Shown: positions 59,948 to 64,000 of the stretch, in pieces
Numbering within the stretch: the stretch's first letter is position 1
Layout of the letters: every line of letters begins with the position of its first letter
Made by a program: the position numbers and the translations under genes
Assembly (NCBI RefSeq): GCF_025370935.1
Contig: NC_133498.1
Span: forward strand, 5,810,909 to 5,874,908
Length of the DNA stretch: 64,000 bases
Direction: 5' to 3'
Source: Choristoneura fumiferana
Taxonomy: Eukaryota > Arthropoda > Insecta > Lepidoptera > Tortricidae
The notes under the pieces: model-generated
Database searches by the model: none
What the model was told of the DNA's origin: nothing
What the model saw: only the letters and a program-made list of their open reading frames with translations

Positions 59948-62682
59948 AATCAAACCAGAGGCCGTATTGTCTAACGTTTCTGACGCTCGCAATCGCAATC
60001 AAATGACAGTTTTTGTATGCGAAATCTGTCATTTGATTGCGATCGCGACGCCAGCGCCAGAAACGTTAGGCCATACGCCAAGTCGTTTTGAAAAAAAAAA
60101 TACATTATTCTAATTTATTGAATCGGGCGTTACTTTGCGGAGGTCCATATCAATGAACTAAAATAATTTCCTTGCTCACCCGCGACCTTACGATAGCTAA
60201 GCTTATGCAAAATATGCGTGTACATGCAGTTCCTCCACCTCCACACTGTAAGAACACGCACAAATCACACAAACCAGTCAGTGTCAGTGTAGTGTGGTGG
60301 TGGTGGTTATCGTAAGGTCGCGGGTGAGCAAGGAAATTATTTTAGTTCATTACATTATTTCTATTTGGATATCGATAGTGTAGGTCATAAGCAATAAATG
60401 TTACTATAAAACACGATATCTAGAATAAATAAAATGCATTGTTTTCATATTCTTTAATAATGTATGTTTTATTTATTTTTCAAAATGTCTTGGTTCGATT
60501 CCCGAGTTCGGTTCGATGAATGATAAACAGATATTCGTATATCGTATAGTTCAGACTTTCCCATACTGATTGATCTAAATGAGCCACCTGTATATTGAAT
60601 GGACTACTTTATAAGGGACCATTATGACCCACTTTTCAAATTGTAAACAGTGGCAAATATTGATATGAATCTTAAATTAGATTAGATTATTAACTGTAAT
60701 AAGTAATGTAGTTAAATATATTTTATATGGATATTTATTATGATCCAGACTTGTCTTTGCATTTACAAAATATACATATTTACTTTTGTGGACTGATTAT
60801 TGTGTTTTATTTTCGTAATATTTCACGTTGCCGGTTTATTTTAGCCCCTTTTTCATTAAAAAACAATTTCTCATATGTAGTTGGTATATAAGATAGGGGC
60901 AGAGGAAACGTGGAAGATCACGAAATGAGAAGATGATCTGAAGATGACTGTGAGTGGGTCCAAACTAGAAATATACAATACAATAACTCTTTATTGCACA
61001 CCAACACAGTAAGCAGTACAGAAAACACAAGTATATACATAGAGATTTTTCTAAGGTAAGCAATAGGCGGCCTTATCGCTTCAGAGCGATCGCTAAATGT
61101 ATATTATAAAAAAAAATCTTCTAGCATAGTGTAGGTATTATGAAACGGTTTATGGTTGAAATTTTATATTGAGTGATACTCACAAAACTGGTCTTCAAAA
61201 TGATACTCATTTAGATCTGAAAACGATATTTAATTTATTACTAGCGGTATAAGAACAATTATATAACTTTACTATTATTAAAAGAAACCAATAAGATACC
61301 TTTATCTTTTCGTTTTACATACAGTAAAAGTACAACGTACCTATCATAATAATATGACGTCATATTAGTAGTTGGCTCTCTCGCGTCTCTCTGTCTAATC
61401 GACAATTTAAACACACCCTTCTCTCTTCATTCTCTTCATATCTTCGTCTAATCTTGTCAAAAAATAAATGTAATTTTTTCCTTACATTTAACATTTGGCT
61501 TTTTGCTGTGTCGCGGTTTAAGTAAAGTAGGTAATTAATGTTACCAGTAATTGTAGAGTAGTTCCCTTCTGTTCATATACAGGTTGTAATTTTAATGGTT
61601 AAAGCTTTTTACATTTTAAGACGTGTAATATTTCCGTTGAAGTCTTTCTGGCACCTACTTCCAGTAGTGGGATTATAGAACTATTAAAAATTGGAATACC
61701 TCTAGTCTAAAAGGTAAGGGCATGAAAACTAAAAAAAAAACGTGATGGGAGAAAATGTATCAAATTGGTTTAAGTACTAATGTTTCAAGCAAATTATTAG
61801 CTTCCAAACTATTTATTCCATATTTTTATTTAGGCCAAATGTTATTTCCCAACTCAACATTTCGCACTGATATCATTTCCCAGCTAATCATTTGATAAAT
61901 TAATTATGCAAATTATTACCTGAGATTTTTTTAAGATGTCATTTATGTTTTGGTCAAATGTATTGATTGGCATAAGTACCTACCTGATTGGCATAGTTAG
62001 CAACATATTGAATGGCATCCAACTTTCTTTCCACTATAAAAAAACCTAACATCGAAGGCTAAGGCCTTCTGAACCTAAACTCTCTCTCTCTCTCGCTCGC
62101 TTCGCTCGCTCGCACAAATTTTGAAGTAAATCTTTGCAATTTTTAAAATTGGCAAAAATGTTCTTTGACAATTTGTTATTTGTCTAAGCCAATCATGCTA
62201 TATAATTATTTGCTACATAAAAGTGTGATGAAGTAAAATTTTGCAATATAAAAACGTTGCGAAATAAGAAAAAGGCGATGTAAAGTCATGCCAACGATTG
62301 GTTTGCCAAATGAAACTTCGGCGAAAGATTGGTTGCTAAGTGATTTTTAGCGAAACATATTTCGCCGAAAAGGCAGTACACCGTATCAAATTAAATGTAG
62401 GAAATTAATTATGCTAATATCATAGTTCGTTTGTTCCCCTATCTTATAAAAAAGATGTTCATTACGAAAACATGAATTATTTTATATAAGGCTTGGGCCA
62501 AATGCCACAGTGTTGCGGTTGATTCTGCAGAACGCCATCAGTTGCACGGCAGCAAAGCAATAATTAAAAAAAAAAACAAACAAAAAATAAGCTAAAACAC
62601 TCACAAACAAATTTAATGTAAATAACTACAAGATCACAACAGTGGATAAAGATGAAAAAAACCTGAAATACTAAAACCGGGT

Positions 62683-62838
62683 GACACTCTTTCCCGGCCC
62701 GATAATACCGACATAGAAATAACGACCCTGTTCTTCGTGTAGCTTATGTCAGTTTCTATGGGCGTGTACACGAAAAGCAGGGTCGGTAAGTATTTCCATG
62801 CTGATATTATCCGTGACGGGAAAGAGTGTCACCCCTAA
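62683..62838. mobile_element. Foldback MITE (GGGTGACACTCTTTCCCGG), copy 2
   Basis: GGGTGACACTCTTTCCCGGC at the left and GACGGGAAAGAGTGTCACCC at the right. Compared with 42528-42680 it has a 4 bp extra GTAA in the middle and better-matching arms. Confidence 0.7.
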
Positions 62839-63302
62839 AACCAAAAAGCAAAACTTGCTACCACCATAAACGCTGCCAGCAGAATTCTTTTATATTATAT
62901 ATTTCTTCAACCACCCTGTATGTTCGGCAGAGCAACTGTCATTCTCATTGACGCCATTTTGTTTTTCATTCAATGTTTTGTTTTTGCGATAGGTACTCTT
63001 CAAACCGGAACTGAACAACTTGTAAACGAACCACACCGGTGAACTAAATAAACTTTTTTCTTTTAAGGGTTCCGTATCCGAAGGATGAATGGAACCTTAT
63101 TTTATTACTGTCGCTTCGCTGTCCGTTCGTCTGTCACAGGGCTGTATCTCGAGAACTGTAATAGATAGGAAGCCTTTACACATAATTGTGTATTTTAATG
63201 CCGGGTGCAATTAATAAAAATAAAATAAAATTTGAAGTTAAAGGGGTCCGCCAAACAAGAAACGCATCGTTTACGGCTGTACCTTATGAACGTAAAGGGG
63301 TA

Positions 63303-63437
63303 CAGTCGAGTTTTTATAATTCTGAGAAAAAAATCCATCAAAAATATCTGAACACGCTTCTATGCCGTTAACAATACATATTTTTGATTAAATTATTGAT
63401 CAAATTTATGCTCAGAAGTTTTATAAACTCGACTGTA
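63303..63437. mobile_element. TA-flanked MITE, copy 2
   Basis: TACAGTCGAGTTTTTATAAT to TTATAAACTCGACTGTA. The interior differs from 43145-43269 by replacement of a block around CAATACATATTTTTGATTAA, the largest difference between the duplicated segments besides the RTE insert. Confidence 0.7.
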
Positions 63438-64000
63438 GGTACTTAGAGCTAGACGTTTATTTTTTTAGACATGTTTGTTTTGTTCATTTTTAGTGTGCCC
63501 TTTGCCCTTTGTTGTCTTTTTCAGAAGTCGGCTACTTATGTAAATCTGATGACAATACAATAATCTGGCAGTAACGTCCTGGTGGTCCAGCCAGGATCTT
63601 CTCTGCAGGACGGAACTCCTCAACGGTTAATGGCATTGACTTAGAATTTGCTACGGAATTGTAGTTTGGAAAAAGTGCAGTCAGAAATAAAATCTTGTAG
63701 ATATTCAAAATGAAATTTTTAACAAAAATTTATTACTTTGCTCACCCGCGACCTTAAAGAAGGTTGAAGCTCGCGGGTGAGCAAAGTAATTGTTTTAGTT
63801 CGTTGATATGGACCTCCGCAAAGTAACGCCTGATACAATAAATTATATAAAAACGTATTGTTAATAATAATTATTATAATAATAACACAATCATTTATTA
63901 AGACACGACTAACACAAATAAAAAAATACGCGTGAGCAGGTGGCAATGGGCTCAGCACTACTACGAAACTCGAAACTCGAAGTTCGTATCGTACCGTCCC

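Larger units (their letters stand above)
59948..64000 (+). repeat. Copy 2 of the duplicated segment
   Basis: Collinear with 39411-43800. It contains counterparts of the palindrome (59958-60079), element M (60153-60356, smaller loop), family H (60970-61092), the empty RTE site (61246-61256), the MITEs (62683-62838, 63303-63437), family E (63525-63705), element M short (63730-63850) and the start of a MITE G (63955-64000). No gene. Confidence 0.85.

Overview
The window looks like a moth or butterfly (Lepidoptera) nuclear chromosome. It is AT-rich and most of it is dispersed repeats of kinds common in that order: tRNA-headed SINEs with GAT-type tails, many small foldback DNA elements, Helitron-like elements ending in CTAG, RTE-like LINE tails, a Tc1-type transposon and a Mag-clade Ty3/Gypsy retrotransposon. 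There are no bacterial features. Two runs of exactly 100 N (33888-33987 and 59848-59947) are scaffold joins, so the window is made of three contigs.

Host genes are few and split into small exons. (1) On the + strand, five phase-compatible exons at 14143-14206, 18955-19094, 27437-27755, 31508-31616 and 33429-33513 encode the first 239 residues of a nose-resistant-to-fluoxetine (NRF-6) type protein: signal peptide, Cys-containing NRF domain, first membrane segment and start of the acyltransferase-3 region. The gene stops at the first gap. (2) After the gap, also on +, two exons (34801-34914, 36169-36311) encode the C-terminus of an LHFPL-type tetraspan protein. A candidate alternative last exon (35348-35478) lies between them. 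Its 5' exons are missing. (3) At 59734-59847 a minus-strand exon of an unrecognised host protein runs into the second gap.

Layout: 1-14 kb is a repeat field. It holds a ~5 kb Helitron-like element (5863-10829) inserted in an older dispersed repeat and itself hit by a 3.1 kb terminal-inverted-repeat transposon (7107-10219), which carries a decayed, apparently spliced gene of unknown family. 14-33.5 kb is the NRF-like gene; its second intron holds an apparently intact Mag-type retrotransposon (20656-25501) with identical 90 bp LTRs and a GGCAT target duplication. 34-36.3 kb is the LHFPL-like 3' end. 37-59.7 kb is intergenic repeats, including a decayed Tc1 element (46845-48577) and two ~1.85 kb copies of one TIR element in opposite orientation (48583-50426, 55563-57413).

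59948-64000 repeats 39411-43800 almost base for base across many unrelated repeat families. The likeliest reading is that two haplotypes of one locus were laid end to end in the assembly. The comparison gives an empty and a filled site for a 302 bp RTE-like insertion at 40775-41076.

The host genes show no operon-like cooperation. The window is mainly a record of nested transposition and assembly structure around two membrane-protein genes.
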